64,000 nucleotides of DNA from REEB481 sp964586595 (GTDB lineage Bacteria; Bacteroidota; Bacteroidia; NS11-12g; UBA955), in assembly GCA_964586595.1 (NCBI GenBank), contig CAZPHB010000013.1:1-64000 (forward strand). Reading direction: 5' to 3'. The position numbers and the translations under genes were made by a program. Below, piece by piece: positions 25,067-34,372 of the stretch. The notes below the pieces were generated by a model. It made no database searches, was not told the DNA's origin, and saw only the letters and a list, made by a program, of their open reading frames with translations. Each line of letters begins with the position of its first letter. The first letter of the stretch is position 1.

Positions 25067-25280
25067 GCATTTCGAAATGCGGCCTGAGATTCCGCGACGA
25101 AGATTTTTCTGAACAGGTAAATCGGAATGATGGCATGACAAAGCAAAGGATGCCCGGTTTCCTTTACAACCAAAATGAAATGTACGCTTCCAAAAACATC
25201 AGGAGTTGCCGGCCCCTCAGGAAAAAGATGGGATTGGGAATCACTTGATTCAGGAACAAACCATGGCATTCCCTTGATCA
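25067..25280. other. Intergenic, nothing recognised
   Basis: About 210 bases between two convergent genes. No open frame, strong hairpin or repeat stands out. Confidence 0.5.
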
Positions 25281-26663
25281 TTACATCTTCAACAGGCGGA
25301 CAAAGTGTTTCTGTCCTCCGACGCTGAGTTCTGCGAGGTACACCCCCTGGGGCAAGTCTTCAACAGGAATGCTGATGTTATGCATTCCGGACTGAAAAGT
25401 TTGTGCTGTGATTTTACGAACCAGCATTCCACCGGCATTTAACAGCCGAATCTGGATATTCTGTTGGCTTTCCAATTTAAAGGTAAGGTATGCTCCGGCG
25501 GTTGTCGGATTTGGCGTAATGTTTAGTTCTGGCGCTGTGCTGTTGAAGCCGGCATCGGTGGAAGCAAGTATCGGAATATTCGCCTTCAGCAACACGAATC
25601 TATTGGGGGATTCCGTCAAGGCGTAAATTTTGCCATCGGGCGCCTGTCGCACGTCGCGAAAACGCGCATAACCACTCAGGCTGCGATAAGAAGCCACACG
25701 CTTATCGTCCTTCATTTTAAGCCAATGGATATGGGTTCCGGCCAAGGCACCAATAAGGATATCGGCTTCGTTGGATGCCTGACCATTTCTGATAAATGTC
25801 ATCCCGCTGGGAGCAATGGAAGGCACCCAATACGTTAAAGGCAGCTCCATGCCCGGCAGGGTTGTATCTGGAGTGATGGGCGTTCCATCGTAATTGATCC
25901 CGAACGTGACCGCAGGCCAGCCATAATTTATTCCGGGACGAAGCAGATTAAGTTCGTCGCCTCCGCGTGGGCCGTGTTCATGGGCATAGATTGCTCCGGT
26001 TTCCGGGTGTACAGCCATGCCTTGAATATTGCGGTTGCCCCAACAGAATATTTCCGGTTTGGTGTCAGGCACTCCGCGCAATGGATTGTCATCAGGAACT
26101 GTTCCATCATCATTTAAGCGCAGCACCTTGCCTAAGTGATTATTGGTATTTTGCGCATTCTCGGGCAAGCCGCGATCGCCAACAGACATGTAAATATGGT
26201 GATTCCGATCGAAGACTATGCGACTGCCAAAATGCTGGCCAGAGTTCCGAACCGGTAAAGCTCGAAACAATTCAGCGAAATCTTGTAATTGGTCATCAAC
26301 CAATTTACCCCTGCCCAAAGCTGTCGTCTGTCCACCTGTAGCATTTACAGCATAGCTGAGATAGACCAAGCGATTGCTGTCAAAATCGGGGTGCAGGGCT
26401 ACATCGAGCAAACCGCCCTGTCCACTTGCAGAAACTTGTGGTACTCCGCTGATTTCCTTGAGGACATTACCACTGATGTTGTAGCGGAACAGTTTACCCT
26501 GTTTTTCCGTAAAAAGCACTTCATCACTGTTCAGGAAAGTAAAACCCCAAGGCGCGGAGCTGTTGTTAAGCAATACCTTGTCAACAGTCAACTCCGGTGT
26601 TTGCGCACTCCCTGAAAGTACCGCAAATGTGCAGGTGAAAAAGAAGAGAAAAGGCTTCATCAT
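25281..26663 (-). CDS. Glucose/sorbosone dehydrogenase-like protein with T9SS sorting domain
   Basis: A 460-aa secreted protein. After the signal peptide (MMKPFLFFFTCTFAVLSGSA) comes a six-bladed propeller of the PQQ-dependent sugar dehydrogenase (GSDH) family: PWGFTFLNSDEVLFTEKQGK, GGLLDVALHPDF, NNHLGKVLRLNDDGT, EIFCWGNRNIQGMAVHPETG, YAHEHGPRGGDELNLL and INYGWP are standard for it. The last ~75 residues are a T9SS type A sorting domain (LNITPNPTTAGAYLTF, then LPQGVYLAEL). It would oxidise sugars or related compounds at the cell surface with PQQ as cofactor; the substrate is not known. Confidence 0.85.
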   Translation of the reverse strand: MMKPFLFFFTCTFAVLSGSAQTPELTVDKVLLNNSSAPWGFTFLNSDEVLFTEKQGKLFRYNISGNVLKEISGVPQVSASGQGGLLDVALHPDFDSNRLVYLSYAVNATGGQTTALGRGKLVDDQLQDFAELFRALPVRNSGQHFGSRIVFDRNHHIYMSVGDRGLPENAQNTNNHLGKVLRLNDDGTVPDDNPLRGVPDTKPEIFCWGNRNIQGMAVHPETGAIYAHEHGPRGGDELNLLRPGINYGWPAVTFGINYDGTPITPDTTLPGMELPLTYWVPSIAPSGMTFIRNGQASNEADILIGALAGTHIHWLKMKDDKRVASYRSLSGYARFRDVRQAPDGKIYALTESPNRFVLLKANIPILASTDAGFNSTAPELNITPNPTTAGAYLTFKLESQQNIQIRLLNAGGMLVRKITAQTFQSGMHNISIPVEDLPQGVYLAELSVGGQKHFVRLLKM

Positions 26664-26929
26664 AACGATTGAAAAACAGCCACCAATCTACATTTGTTTG
26701 TACAACCCTGATGCACGGCAACTGCAGGACGCGTCAAAAAAATCCGCGTGATTCACCAAACAGCTGGTCATTATTTGGCGCATTGGGTTGGCAAAAACAG
26801 AATCTGGCATGGCCAGAAAACAAATTCAGGCGCTTCAATGGAAGGAGCATCAGGTTGCCAAAGCAATCAACATGGGTTTGATGATGTTCAGGTTTGTCAC
26901 AAACCGACTTACACCCTGCAAGCATGTCA
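26664..26929. other. Intergenic, nothing recognised
   Basis: About 265 bases upstream of the sugar-dehydrogenase-like gene and downstream of the secreted-protein operon. It should hold the promoter of the former on the minus strand. No repeat or hairpin stands out and no gene is supported. Confidence 0.45.
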
Positions 26930-27415
26930 TCAGTGCCTGTAATCCAAAAACTCCTTGACCCGTTCCGCCTGCAATTGGATTCCATGAAACATGCTGTCGT
27001 GGGAAAGCCGCATACTGTCGTTCCACTGCAACACCATACCGTGTGTGATTCCGGAAAGCACACTGCTGTCCCGGATCATGTAGGCCTTGTGCACCGCCGG
27101 ATAGTTTTGTTTGGTTTGTGCCAACAATGCCTGACTGTACACACAATCCGTTGGTGCTTTTAGTTTTCTGTTGGGTTCATAAACCAGATACACGGGCTTG
27201 AGTCGATGCGCGGCCGCTTCCTGTTGAAGCAGCTCGCTCAACTGTGTTACGCATCCACTGCAATACGGATAGCTCATATACACCAGAAGCTGCCGTTGGT
27301 TGCGCTGGATGTATTTTGTGCGGCACTGTTCGTCGAGCACCCGGATGCCGGACTGCATCGTGCTGCAGGCTGCGCAGGAGACCAACAACAGCCATCTAAT
27401 TCCGCTCAAAAACAT
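26930..27415 (-). CDS. Thioredoxin-like lipoprotein, last gene of secreted operon
   Basis: A 161-aa lipoprotein (lipobox around LLLVSCAAC). It contains LLVYMSYPYCSGCVTQL, a beta-strand followed by a CxxC pair (C-S-G-C), the layout of a thioredoxin-fold active site, then the alternation expected of that fold (KPVYLVYEPN). This points to a disulfide exchange or peptide-binding role in the periplasm, but the match is to fold pattern only. Its start lies 20 bases inside the preceding 27396-28610 gene, so the two are translationally coupled. The genes upstream encode cysteine-containing secreted proteins that it might act on. Confidence 0.6.
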   Translation of the reverse strand: MFLSGIRWLLLVSCAACSTMQSGIRVLDEQCRTKYIQRNQRQLLVYMSYPYCSGCVTQLSELLQQEAAAHRLKPVYLVYEPNRKLKAPTDCVYSQALLAQTKQNYPAVHKAYMIRDSSVLSGITHGMVLQWNDSMRLSHDSMFHGIQLQAERVKEFLDYRH

Positions 27416-28610
27416 AAACAGCCATGTTCTTTTTACTCTTTGGAAGCTTTTCCGTCACAAACCGCATCAGCTCCTGAGGTGTTTTCCCAAGCATGGTTTC
27501 TTTTCCTGCAGCAATGCCCAGGGCCATGATGGAACCATCATCCATCAGGAAGGTAGGACCACCCGTGCGCAGCATACTCAGTTCAAGCAGCTTAGCATTG
27601 TATCCGAATGGTCCGGCGTTCCGCACCAGAATGCTGGTATCCAGGCGCAGCCCAGTGCCCTCTTTTTTCAGAAAGTCCAGCGCCCAGATTTGTTGTCCCT
27701 CTTCATACAGCGTGTAGCGCACCACCACATCACCGCGGCTATTGGCCATGATTTTCTCCACGCGGGAATAGCGCCCCATCCAGTTGGCCATGGTGTCCCA
27801 GGCGGTCATCATGCCCTTGGTAAATTCAAGGGATATATACTCGGCTTCCAGACTGTCGGGATATTGGTTCCAGGATTCAGGCTTCGCTTCGTAGAGCAGT
27901 TGCAGCGTTCCATGCGGATTCAGGGCGTAAATTTTATAATTGACGATATCGGTCATGAGCAGGGTACTGTCGCCCCAAAGCGCGCATAATGCATTGTCGA
28001 ATTTGCTGCGGGTAAGGTACATGTGACCGCGCGGCAACCATGTTGTATCGGTGTGCAGGCTGTTTAGGCGGTAGCGAATAACTCCTGATTCAAATGGCCC
28101 ATCGGCATACGGATAAGCGAAATGACCAAAAATCATACTCCCGTCGGCGCTCATGAAGTATTTATCGCCGGTGGCAGTTCCCTTCGGAAGATTCAGTGCA
28201 GGAAACATTGCGCTGTTCACCTGAAGCAAGGAGTCCGTAACCAGCATCAATCGCTGTTGTTGCATCTGTACCTGTCCTTCATACACATCCACATTTGGCA
28301 GCACCTGACCTTTAAAAAGCAAGGATTCCGGCTTTCGGCGGGAACAGGTTCCATCGGTAGCCACGGTGTGGACAGAGTATTTTGGGCCCTTCCCGGTTTT
28401 TTGCCGATGCAGAAACGCCAACTTTTGTCCTTCCACCGTGAAGCCAATAAAATCCTGGGCATAGATCAGGCCTGGTACTGCTACTTTAGGATTTACGAAT
28501 GAGTTTTTCAAAATCAAAACTTCCTGGGCATGAGCAGCGGGCAGGGTCCATGCATGTAAAATACCGGCTGCCACCCCGAGGCGGCAACCGGTAAACAAAC
28601 AAAGTTTCAT
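27396..28610 (-). CDS. Secreted protein of unknown function (propeller-like)
   Basis: A 404-aa protein with a signal peptide (MKLCLFTGCRLGVAAGILHA, cleaved near AHAQ). The mature part looks like a beta-propeller: repeated hairpins such as LAFLHRQKTGKGPKYSVHTV, KYFMSADGSMIFGHFAYPY, DNALCALWGDSTLLMTDIV and GPTFLMDDGSIMALG. No catalytic motif is seen. I start at ATG 28610, four bases after the stop of the previous gene; a longer start inside that gene is unlikely because the signal peptide begins here. Third gene of a four-gene operon. Confidence 0.6.
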   Translation of the reverse strand: MKLCLFTGCRLGVAAGILHAWTLPAAHAQEVLILKNSFVNPKVAVPGLIYAQDFIGFTVEGQKLAFLHRQKTGKGPKYSVHTVATDGTCSRRKPESLLFKGQVLPNVDVYEGQVQMQQQRLMLVTDSLLQVNSAMFPALNLPKGTATGDKYFMSADGSMIFGHFAYPYADGPFESGVIRYRLNSLHTDTTWLPRGHMYLTRSKFDNALCALWGDSTLLMTDIVNYKIYALNPHGTLQLLYEAKPESWNQYPDSLEAEYISLEFTKGMMTAWDTMANWMGRYSRVEKIMANSRGDVVVRYTLYEEGQQIWALDFLKKEGTGLRLDTSILVRNAGPFGYNAKLLELSMLRTGGPTFLMDDGSIMALGIAAGKETMLGKTPQELMRFVTEKLPKSKKNMAVYVFERN

Positions 28611-28614
28611 GGCG

Positions 28615-29049
28615 TCAGATAAGTTCATCTTTGTCAATGGTGATGGTTCCATCTTCCAGATTCTGGTGGTTCCAAACGAGGGTATATCGAAATTTCTTAC
28701 CGCTCACGGGATCGAGAAACACCCGAATTTCCGCACCCTGCATGGCACCTTTGTTTAATTGTTCCAGGACAAACTCGAGCAGTAAATTCGTAATACCTTC
28801 CTGCACATCATGGTTCTGGTAGGTTGGGTCCACCAGCGTAGGGCATTTGAAAATGCCGGGACCGGTGCAGTTGATTACGCGCATTACATCCACATACGGA
28901 ATACCGATTTTCTGATCGCTCACCTGTTTGTAGCCCCTTGGTCCCCCGTCTTTGGTGGTTCTGGAGTAGATGATCCAGGCGTGTGAAGATGCGGCTGTGC
29001 CCAGCAACAACAAAGAGAGCAAACTCAGCCTTAGGAACTTGATATTCAT
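28615..29049 (-). CDS. Small secreted protein, paralog of the next upstream
   Basis: A 144-aa protein with a signal peptide (MNIKFLRLSLLSLLLLGTAA, cleaved near SSHA). The mature form carries WIIYSRTTKDGG, a VMRVINCTGPGIFKCPTL segment with two cysteines, and a C-terminal SGKKFRYTLVWNHQ strand. The gene immediately upstream encodes a protein with the same plan (VIYSAEF, VLYVSCKGEGYEMCPAT, TGKRYRYVVFW), so the pair arose by duplication. The two share the spacing CxGxGxxxCP. No known family. Start overlaps the upstream stop (ATGA). Confidence 0.6.
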   Translation of the reverse strand: MNIKFLRLSLLSLLLLGTAASSHAWIIYSRTTKDGGPRGYKQVSDQKIGIPYVDVMRVINCTGPGIFKCPTLVDPTYQNHDVQEGITNLLLEFVLEQLNKGAMQGAEIRVFLDPVSGKKFRYTLVWNHQNLEDGTITIDKDELI

Positions 29050-29492
29050 ATCACTTCCTCCTTCTCAATTCTGGTGCGTACGTCTTCACCATCCAACTCC
29101 CAGAACACCACATACCGATACCGTTTGCCTGTTTGTGCGTCTTCATGAATGACCACATGAGAACCATTGGACTGGCCCAGTGCCATTTGACCGGTAGCGT
29201 AGCGCGACAATTTGTTCACATGGTCCGCATCAACCGGGTCGCTGTAATCGCCGGGTTGCGCGGTAGCTGGACACATTTCGTAGCCCTCGCCCTTGCACGA
29301 CACGTACAGCACTTCTACCTGCAACAGCCCCCAAGAACCCGGGACCGGCAAATAAGCAATGTACTTACTGGTTTCACTGTAGCCCTTCCGAACACGATCC
29401 ACGCTTCGGAACTCGGCACTGTAAATAACATAGGCGTTGCTTTCTTGCACTCCCGCAAGCAACAACAAGGAAAAAATAATAAAACGTCTCAT
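29046..29492 (-). CDS. Small secreted protein, first gene of operon
   Basis: A 148-aa protein starting MRRFIIFSLLLLAGVQESNA, a signal peptide; I therefore start at 29492 rather than at 29552. The mature protein shares its layout with its downstream neighbour: a strand VIYS, a conserved SCKGEGYEMCP cysteine pair, and a terminal TGKRYRYVVFWELDG. The conserved cysteines suggest a disulfide-stabilised small domain in the periplasm or outside. No family recognised. It heads an operon with a second copy, a propeller-like protein and a thioredoxin-like lipoprotein. Confidence 0.6.
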   Translation of the reverse strand: MRRFIIFSLLLLAGVQESNAYVIYSAEFRSVDRVRKGYSETSKYIAYLPVPGSWGLLQVEVLYVSCKGEGYEMCPATAQPGDYSDPVDADHVNKLSRYATGQMALGQSNGSHVVIHEDAQTGKRYRYVVFWELDGEDVRTRIEKEEVI

Positions 29493-29661
29493 AATACAAA
29501 CAATTATGCCATACAATGTTAAGAACTGATGTTTGAAAATTACAAATGGCAAAAAGCTGCTTCATGCACAGATACATCGGTCATTACCGTCATCACCCTG
29601 CACAAATTATTGATAATGAATACTTTATATATTATACGAACTAAGCATTTTACTTTTAATA

Positions 29662-29677
29662 AATGTTTGTAAACATT
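29662..29677. promoter_or_regulatory. Inverted repeat before the secreted operon
   Basis: AATGTTT at 29662-29668 and AAACATT at 29671-29677 form a 7-2-7 inverted repeat, followed by GCAAACACC. It is 170-185 bases before the operon start in AT-rich DNA, and could be an operator. It resembles the CGTTTACAA words at 20471-20499. Confidence 0.3.
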
Positions 29678-29741
29678 TGCAAACACCTAAGTAGCTTATT
29701 TTCTTGGTTTAATGAGCCAAAGACTTGCTGGTTTTTCATCT

Positions 29742-31715
29742 TCACAGGCGTATTCCAAAAAAAATCCTGCGACCCTGAAGGCTGGCATAATTGTACGAAG
29801 CGTCAAAGGTGTAACCCTCCGGATTATTGACCTGTGCCTGTTTGTCAAAAGGATCAAATGGCCTAAGCAGTGGATTCCCTGGTACAAAATTGAGCAGGTT
29901 GCGGACGCCTGTATAAAACTCGAGCCTGCGTTTTGTCTTCTTTGTTGCCTGAACATTCACCAGCACATACCAGGGTGAATATTCGGGACGGAAATCATTG
30001 GGTACCACAGGCAGGCGCATGGGACTATACAACTTTGCACCGACATCAAGCATCCAGTTTCGAGGTAAAGGTTGCTGCACTTGCAGCGCTGCGCTGAGTG
30101 GCGGACTATGCACCTGCTGTTCAAAATCCATCGCGCCATTGCTGTCGCGACGCATGATGCCAACCTGCATGGCGGTAATGCCCAAGCTTATGCGCTGCCT
30201 CGTTACGGTGAATAGTTCAAAGTCCAGGCTCAGTCCGGCGCTGCGCGCGAAGCCATTGAGGTTGGTATAAATGATTTGATTCGGGTTGCTGAAATAATCG
30301 GCAACTATTTTGTTGCTGAAACGGGTGTAGAACAGGCCAGCCTCGGAACGAAGCGCACTCCTCCCGGGACTGGCTGAAAGTGCATAGTTGAGCAGCGCCG
30401 ACCAGGATCGCTCGGGTTTCAATGCTTCTTTAAAAACAATTTCCCTGGCACCGGTTAAGGCTGCATGATCTTCGGTAAACACCTGAACCAGCCGGTATCC
30501 GGTACCCACATTCAAACGCAGCGATGAAACTGAAGATGTTTGATAGCGCAAAGCCACACGCGGACTCCACACCATACCATGCACGCGATCGTCATCAACA
30601 CGGATGCTGAGGTTATAGTCTATCCCCACTTTGGCCTTCCCTTCAGCCTGCACAAAGAACCCCGGAAGGAAACGTCGTTCCGCTGTTGGTGTGGCCACGG
30701 TTTGATCATCATAGAAGGTATAGCGCAGCGGCAAACCGGCCAGCCAGTTTAATCCGCGATGCTTGCCAGACCACAAGAACTGAAGAAATCCGACACGCTG
30801 CAACGCCTGAAAAGGCATGGTGCCGTAAACGGAATTTTGCCGATGTTCGGTCGCTGACCATTGAATCAAGGGCTTCCCGAACCATGCGAGCTGATACGCG
30901 CCCAGCAGTTCGTTTCTCGTAGTACGGATGCGTTCTCCATAAACAGAATCAGTACCTGCAAAGCGCTCTTCCCAATGCATCTGTCCGCCCCATCTGTACT
31001 CTTCAAACCTGCGCACGGCCAATGTTGCAGGAAGTTTACTGTTCCTGTTGATGCTCATTTTTTGAAAGAAGCTGAAGCGTTCCTGAACCGGAATATCCGT
31101 AAATCCATCACCATTGTTGTCGAACGGCTGATTCATTAAAAAACCATGCAGGCTGCTGATCATATTCACTTTTCCCCAGCGGTATAGTCCGGCAAGGTCC
31201 ACCGAATGTTCGCCATGACTCGTGCTGTTCATGTCCGCATGCACCTGATTGCGCCGTTGCGGACTGCGGGTGATTAGGTTTATCACTCCGGCCATGGCTT
31301 CAGGACCATACAGTGCCGATGCCGCACCCTTGATGATTTCCACGCGCTCCAGCAAACTGTTGGGTAAACCCATGAGGCCGTAAACAGTGCCCAAACTGCT
31401 CACCAAAGGCATGCCGTCAATGGTCACCAGAGTATAAGCCCCTTCCATCCCGTTGATGTGAATATCTCCGGCGCTGCACACATTGCAATTCACCTGAGGC
31501 TGCAAGCCATTCACCATCTGCACCGATTCAAACAGGTGCGCGCCCGGATTGGAACGAAAAAAAGACCGCTGCAACACTGCAACCGGTACAGGGCTGTTTT
31601 GCCGCAAAACAGGCCTCATGGTTCCGGTAATCACCACTTCATTCATGGAAGCACTATCTGTTTGGGCCAGCAAAATTCCACAGAAGAAAGGAATCAGCAC
31701 TAACTTTTTTCGCAT
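29742..31715 (-). CDS. TonB-dependent outer-membrane receptor
   Basis: A 657-aa TonB-dependent receptor. After a short signal peptide (MRKKLVLIPFFCGILLAQ) comes a plug domain: EVVITGTMRPVL as the TonB-box-like start, VNCNVCSAGDIHINGMEGAY, VTIDGMPLVSS, ERVEIIKGAASALYGPEAMA and GVINLITR. The 22-strand barrel follows, ending YASLQGRRIFFGIRL. The cysteine pair CNVC in the plug is typical of a Bacteroidota subgroup near cobalamin and siderophore receptors. No N-terminal carboxypeptidase-regulatory domain. No neighbouring gene tells the substrate; the gene stands alone. Confidence 0.88.
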   Translation of the reverse strand: MRKKLVLIPFFCGILLAQTDSASMNEVVITGTMRPVLRQNSPVPVAVLQRSFFRSNPGAHLFESVQMVNGLQPQVNCNVCSAGDIHINGMEGAYTLVTIDGMPLVSSLGTVYGLMGLPNSLLERVEIIKGAASALYGPEAMAGVINLITRSPQRRNQVHADMNSTSHGEHSVDLAGLYRWGKVNMISSLHGFLMNQPFDNNGDGFTDIPVQERFSFFQKMSINRNSKLPATLAVRRFEEYRWGGQMHWEERFAGTDSVYGERIRTTRNELLGAYQLAWFGKPLIQWSATEHRQNSVYGTMPFQALQRVGFLQFLWSGKHRGLNWLAGLPLRYTFYDDQTVATPTAERRFLPGFFVQAEGKAKVGIDYNLSIRVDDDRVHGMVWSPRVALRYQTSSVSSLRLNVGTGYRLVQVFTEDHAALTGAREIVFKEALKPERSWSALLNYALSASPGRSALRSEAGLFYTRFSNKIVADYFSNPNQIIYTNLNGFARSAGLSLDFELFTVTRQRISLGITAMQVGIMRRDSNGAMDFEQQVHSPPLSAALQVQQPLPRNWMLDVGAKLYSPMRLPVVPNDFRPEYSPWYVLVNVQATKKTKRRLEFYTGVRNLLNFVPGNPLLRPFDPFDKQAQVNNPEGYTFDASYNYASLQGRRIFFGIRL

Positions 31716-31954
31716 TGTCTAAATTATTTTTGCGTAATACAAAATTATATATTTTTTACACTCTAAAGGAAACAACGTCAGACACGGGCGATGAGCTGGT
31801 TTTGAAGAAACGATATGAGATGTTCGAGGCAGCGTTGGGCTGCGTGCCTGATGATCTTGAATTCGGTTCACAGGAAAACAAGAGGAACGGCCTGCTGCAC
31901 GAGTCCGTTGACCATTGAAATCTGTTACCTTCGCACCAAGATTCAAAAAGACCT
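31716..31954. other. Divergent promoter region of TonB receptor and aconitase
   Basis: About 240 bases between divergent starts. On the plus strand TACCTTCG at 31926-31933 resembles a -7 box for the aconitase gene, with TTG at 31908-31910 at somewhat short spacing. A short open frame here has no family resemblance and is not called. Confidence 0.35.
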
Positions 31955-34222
31955 ATGGCTTTCGACCTTGACCTGATCAAAACCGTGTATGAAAGGATGC
32001 CGGCCCGCATTCAGGCTGCGCGCAACCTGGTTGGCCGTCCGCTGACCCTTTCAGAGAAAATCCTGTATAACCATTTGTGGAACGGCGATGCCACCACGCA
32101 ATACGAACGGGGTCGCTCCTATGTTGACTTCGCCCCTGATCGTGTGGCCATGCAGGATGCCACCGCGCAAATGGCCTTGTTGCAGTTCATGCAGGCAGGT
32201 CGCCCGAAGGTGGCCGTGCCCAGCACCGTGCACTGCGACCACTTGATTACGGCAAAAACTGGCGCTGATGCTGATTTGAAAATCGCCAATGAAGAAAGCC
32301 GCGAAGTGTATGACTTTCTTGCATCTGTTTCCAATAAATACGGCATCGGCTTTTGGAAGCCCGGTGCGGGCATCATCCACCAGGTGGTGCTGGAAAACTA
32401 CGCATTCCCCGGCGGTATGATGATTGGTACGGACAGCCATACCGTGAACGCCGGCGGCCTCGGCATGCTGGCTATTGGCGTTGGTGGTGCCGATGCCTGC
32501 GACGTGATGGCCGGTCTTCCCTGGGAACTCAAATGGCCCAAACTGATAGGCATCCGTCTGCGCGGCAAACTGAGCGGCTGGGCAGCTCCTAAAGACATCA
32601 TCCTGAAGGTGGCGGGAATCCTCACCGTAAAAGGCGGCACCGGTGCCATCGTGGAATACTTTGGCGAAGGCGCAACTGCGCTGAGCTGCACCGGTAAAGG
32701 CACCATCTGCAATATGGGTGCTGAAATCGGAGCTACTACCTCCACTTTTGGATACGACGACAGCATGGCGCGCTACCTGCGTGCTACAGGCCGCGCAGAA
32801 ATTGCCAGCCTTGCCGACAGCGTTCGCGAACACCTCACCGCCGACCCCGAAGTATATGCCAACCCCGAACAGTATTTCGATGAAGTCATCGACATCGACC
32901 TGAACGAACTGGAACCGCACCTCAACGGACCATTTACTCCGGATCTGGCAACACCTGTAAGTAAAATGAAAGAAGCTGCTGCTGCACATGGCTGGCCCAC
33001 CAAAGTGGAAGTTGGACTGATTGGCAGCTGTACCAATTCAAGCTACGAAGACATCAGCCGCGCGGTAAGCCTGGCACGTCAGGTGGCAGACAAAAACCTG
33101 AAAACAAAGGCAGAATTCACCATCACGCCCGGCAGCGAACAGGTGCGTTATACCATCGAACGCGACGGATTCCTGGATGTATTCGACAAGATTGGCGCCA
33201 CCGTATTTGCCAATGCCTGCGGACCCTGCATTGGCATGTGGGACCGTATGGGTGCTGAAAAGCAGGAAAAGAACACCATCGTGCACAGCTTCAACCGCAA
33301 CTTCGCGAAGCGTGCCGACGGCAACCCCAATACCTTCGCATTTGTGGCGAGCCCTGAATTGGTGACCGCTCTTGCCATTGCAGGCGATTTGACCTTCAAT
33401 CCACTGACCGACACCCTGACCAATGAAAAAGGCGAACAGGTGAAACTGGATCCTCCGAGTGGCGATGAATTGCCATCCAAAGGATTTGACGTGGAAGACC
33501 CGGGTTATCAGGCTCCTGCCGCCGATGGCAGCGGCGTAAATGTAGCCGTAAGCCCAAGCAGCAACCGCCTGCAATTGCTCGATCCATTTGCTCCTTGGGA
33601 AGGCACCGACCTGAAAGGCTTGAAGCTGCTCATCAAGGCAAAAGGAAAATGTACCACAGATCATATTTCCATGGCCGGACCCTGGCTGAAGTTCCGTGGA
33701 CACCTGGACAACATCTCAAATAACTTATTGATTGGCGCCATAAACTTCTTTAATGAAAAAGCCAATGAAGTGAAGAATCAACTTACCGGTGAATACGGTG
33801 CTGTACCCGCTACCCAGCGCGCATATAAAGCAGCCGGCATTGGCAGCATCGTAGTTGGTGACGAAAACTACGGTGAAGGCAGCAGCCGCGAACACGCAGC
33901 GATGGAACCCCGTCATCTGGGCGTTCGTGCCGTGCTGGTGAAGAGCTTCGCGCGCATCCACGAAACAAACCTGAAAAAACAGGGCATGCTGGCGCTCACC
34001 TTTGCCAACAAAGAAGATTACGACAAGATCCGCGAAAACGACAGCATCGACATCATCGGACTGACCAGCTTTGCACCGGGCGTACCCCTGCAACTGGCAC
34101 TGCATCACGACGATGGAAGCAGCGAAACCATTCAGGTAAACCACAGCTACAACGACCAGCAGATTGAATGGTTCAAGGCCGGTGGAGCTTTGAATATCAT
34201 TCGTCGCTCTGTAGGCGCTTAA
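31955..34222 (+). CDS. Aconitate hydratase
   Basis: A 755-aa [4Fe-4S] enzyme of the TCA cycle converting citrate to isocitrate through cis-aconitate. It is of the mitochondrial-type length and order. The cluster cysteines are in GSCTNSSYED and ACGPCIG. Substrate-binding landmarks include HCDHLI, GTDSHTVNAGGLG and, in the swivel domain, GEGSSREHAAMEPRHLG with the catalytic serine region. Complete, single gene with its own promoter and a strong downstream hairpin at 34242. It is expected in the cytoplasm. Confidence 0.95.
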   Translation: MAFDLDLIKTVYERMPARIQAARNLVGRPLTLSEKILYNHLWNGDATTQYERGRSYVDFAPDRVAMQDATAQMALLQFMQAGRPKVAVPSTVHCDHLITAKTGADADLKIANEESREVYDFLASVSNKYGIGFWKPGAGIIHQVVLENYAFPGGMMIGTDSHTVNAGGLGMLAIGVGGADACDVMAGLPWELKWPKLIGIRLRGKLSGWAAPKDIILKVAGILTVKGGTGAIVEYFGEGATALSCTGKGTICNMGAEIGATTSTFGYDDSMARYLRATGRAEIASLADSVREHLTADPEVYANPEQYFDEVIDIDLNELEPHLNGPFTPDLATPVSKMKEAAAAHGWPTKVEVGLIGSCTNSSYEDISRAVSLARQVADKNLKTKAEFTITPGSEQVRYTIERDGFLDVFDKIGATVFANACGPCIGMWDRMGAEKQEKNTIVHSFNRNFAKRADGNPNTFAFVASPELVTALAIAGDLTFNPLTDTLTNEKGEQVKLDPPSGDELPSKGFDVEDPGYQAPAADGSGVNVAVSPSSNRLQLLDPFAPWEGTDLKGLKLLIKAKGKCTTDHISMAGPWLKFRGHLDNISNNLLIGAINFFNEKANEVKNQLTGEYGAVPATQRAYKAAGIGSIVVGDENYGEGSSREHAAMEPRHLGVRAVLVKSFARIHETNLKKQGMLALTFANKEDYDKIRENDSIDIIGLTSFAPGVPLQLALHHDDGSSETIQVNHSYNDQQIEWFKAGGALNIIRRSVGA

Positions 34223-34241
34223 GGCATCACAGATCCCTGGT

Positions 34242-34276
34242 AAAAGCCATATCGGAAATCCCGGTATGGCTTTTTT
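34242..34276 (+). terminator. Rho-independent terminator of aconitase
   Basis: AAAAGCCATA pairs with TATGGCTTTT about 19 bases after the aconitase stop; the right arm runs into TTTTTT. ATCGG and CCGGT inside may extend the stem. This is a classic intrinsic terminator for the plus strand. Confidence 0.75.
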
Positions 34277-34372
34277 CATGTTTGTGCCATTTCTGAAACA
34301 CCAAGCCGGCTTGCAGTTTGTTTATCTTTGTGGATAGTCCGCTGCGCCCATTGCAAGGCGGCAAAAAAAAAC

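Noticed and set aside
32051..32989. 312-codon open frame antisense to aconitase
   Set aside because: Shadow of a strongly coding aconitase gene; no motif.
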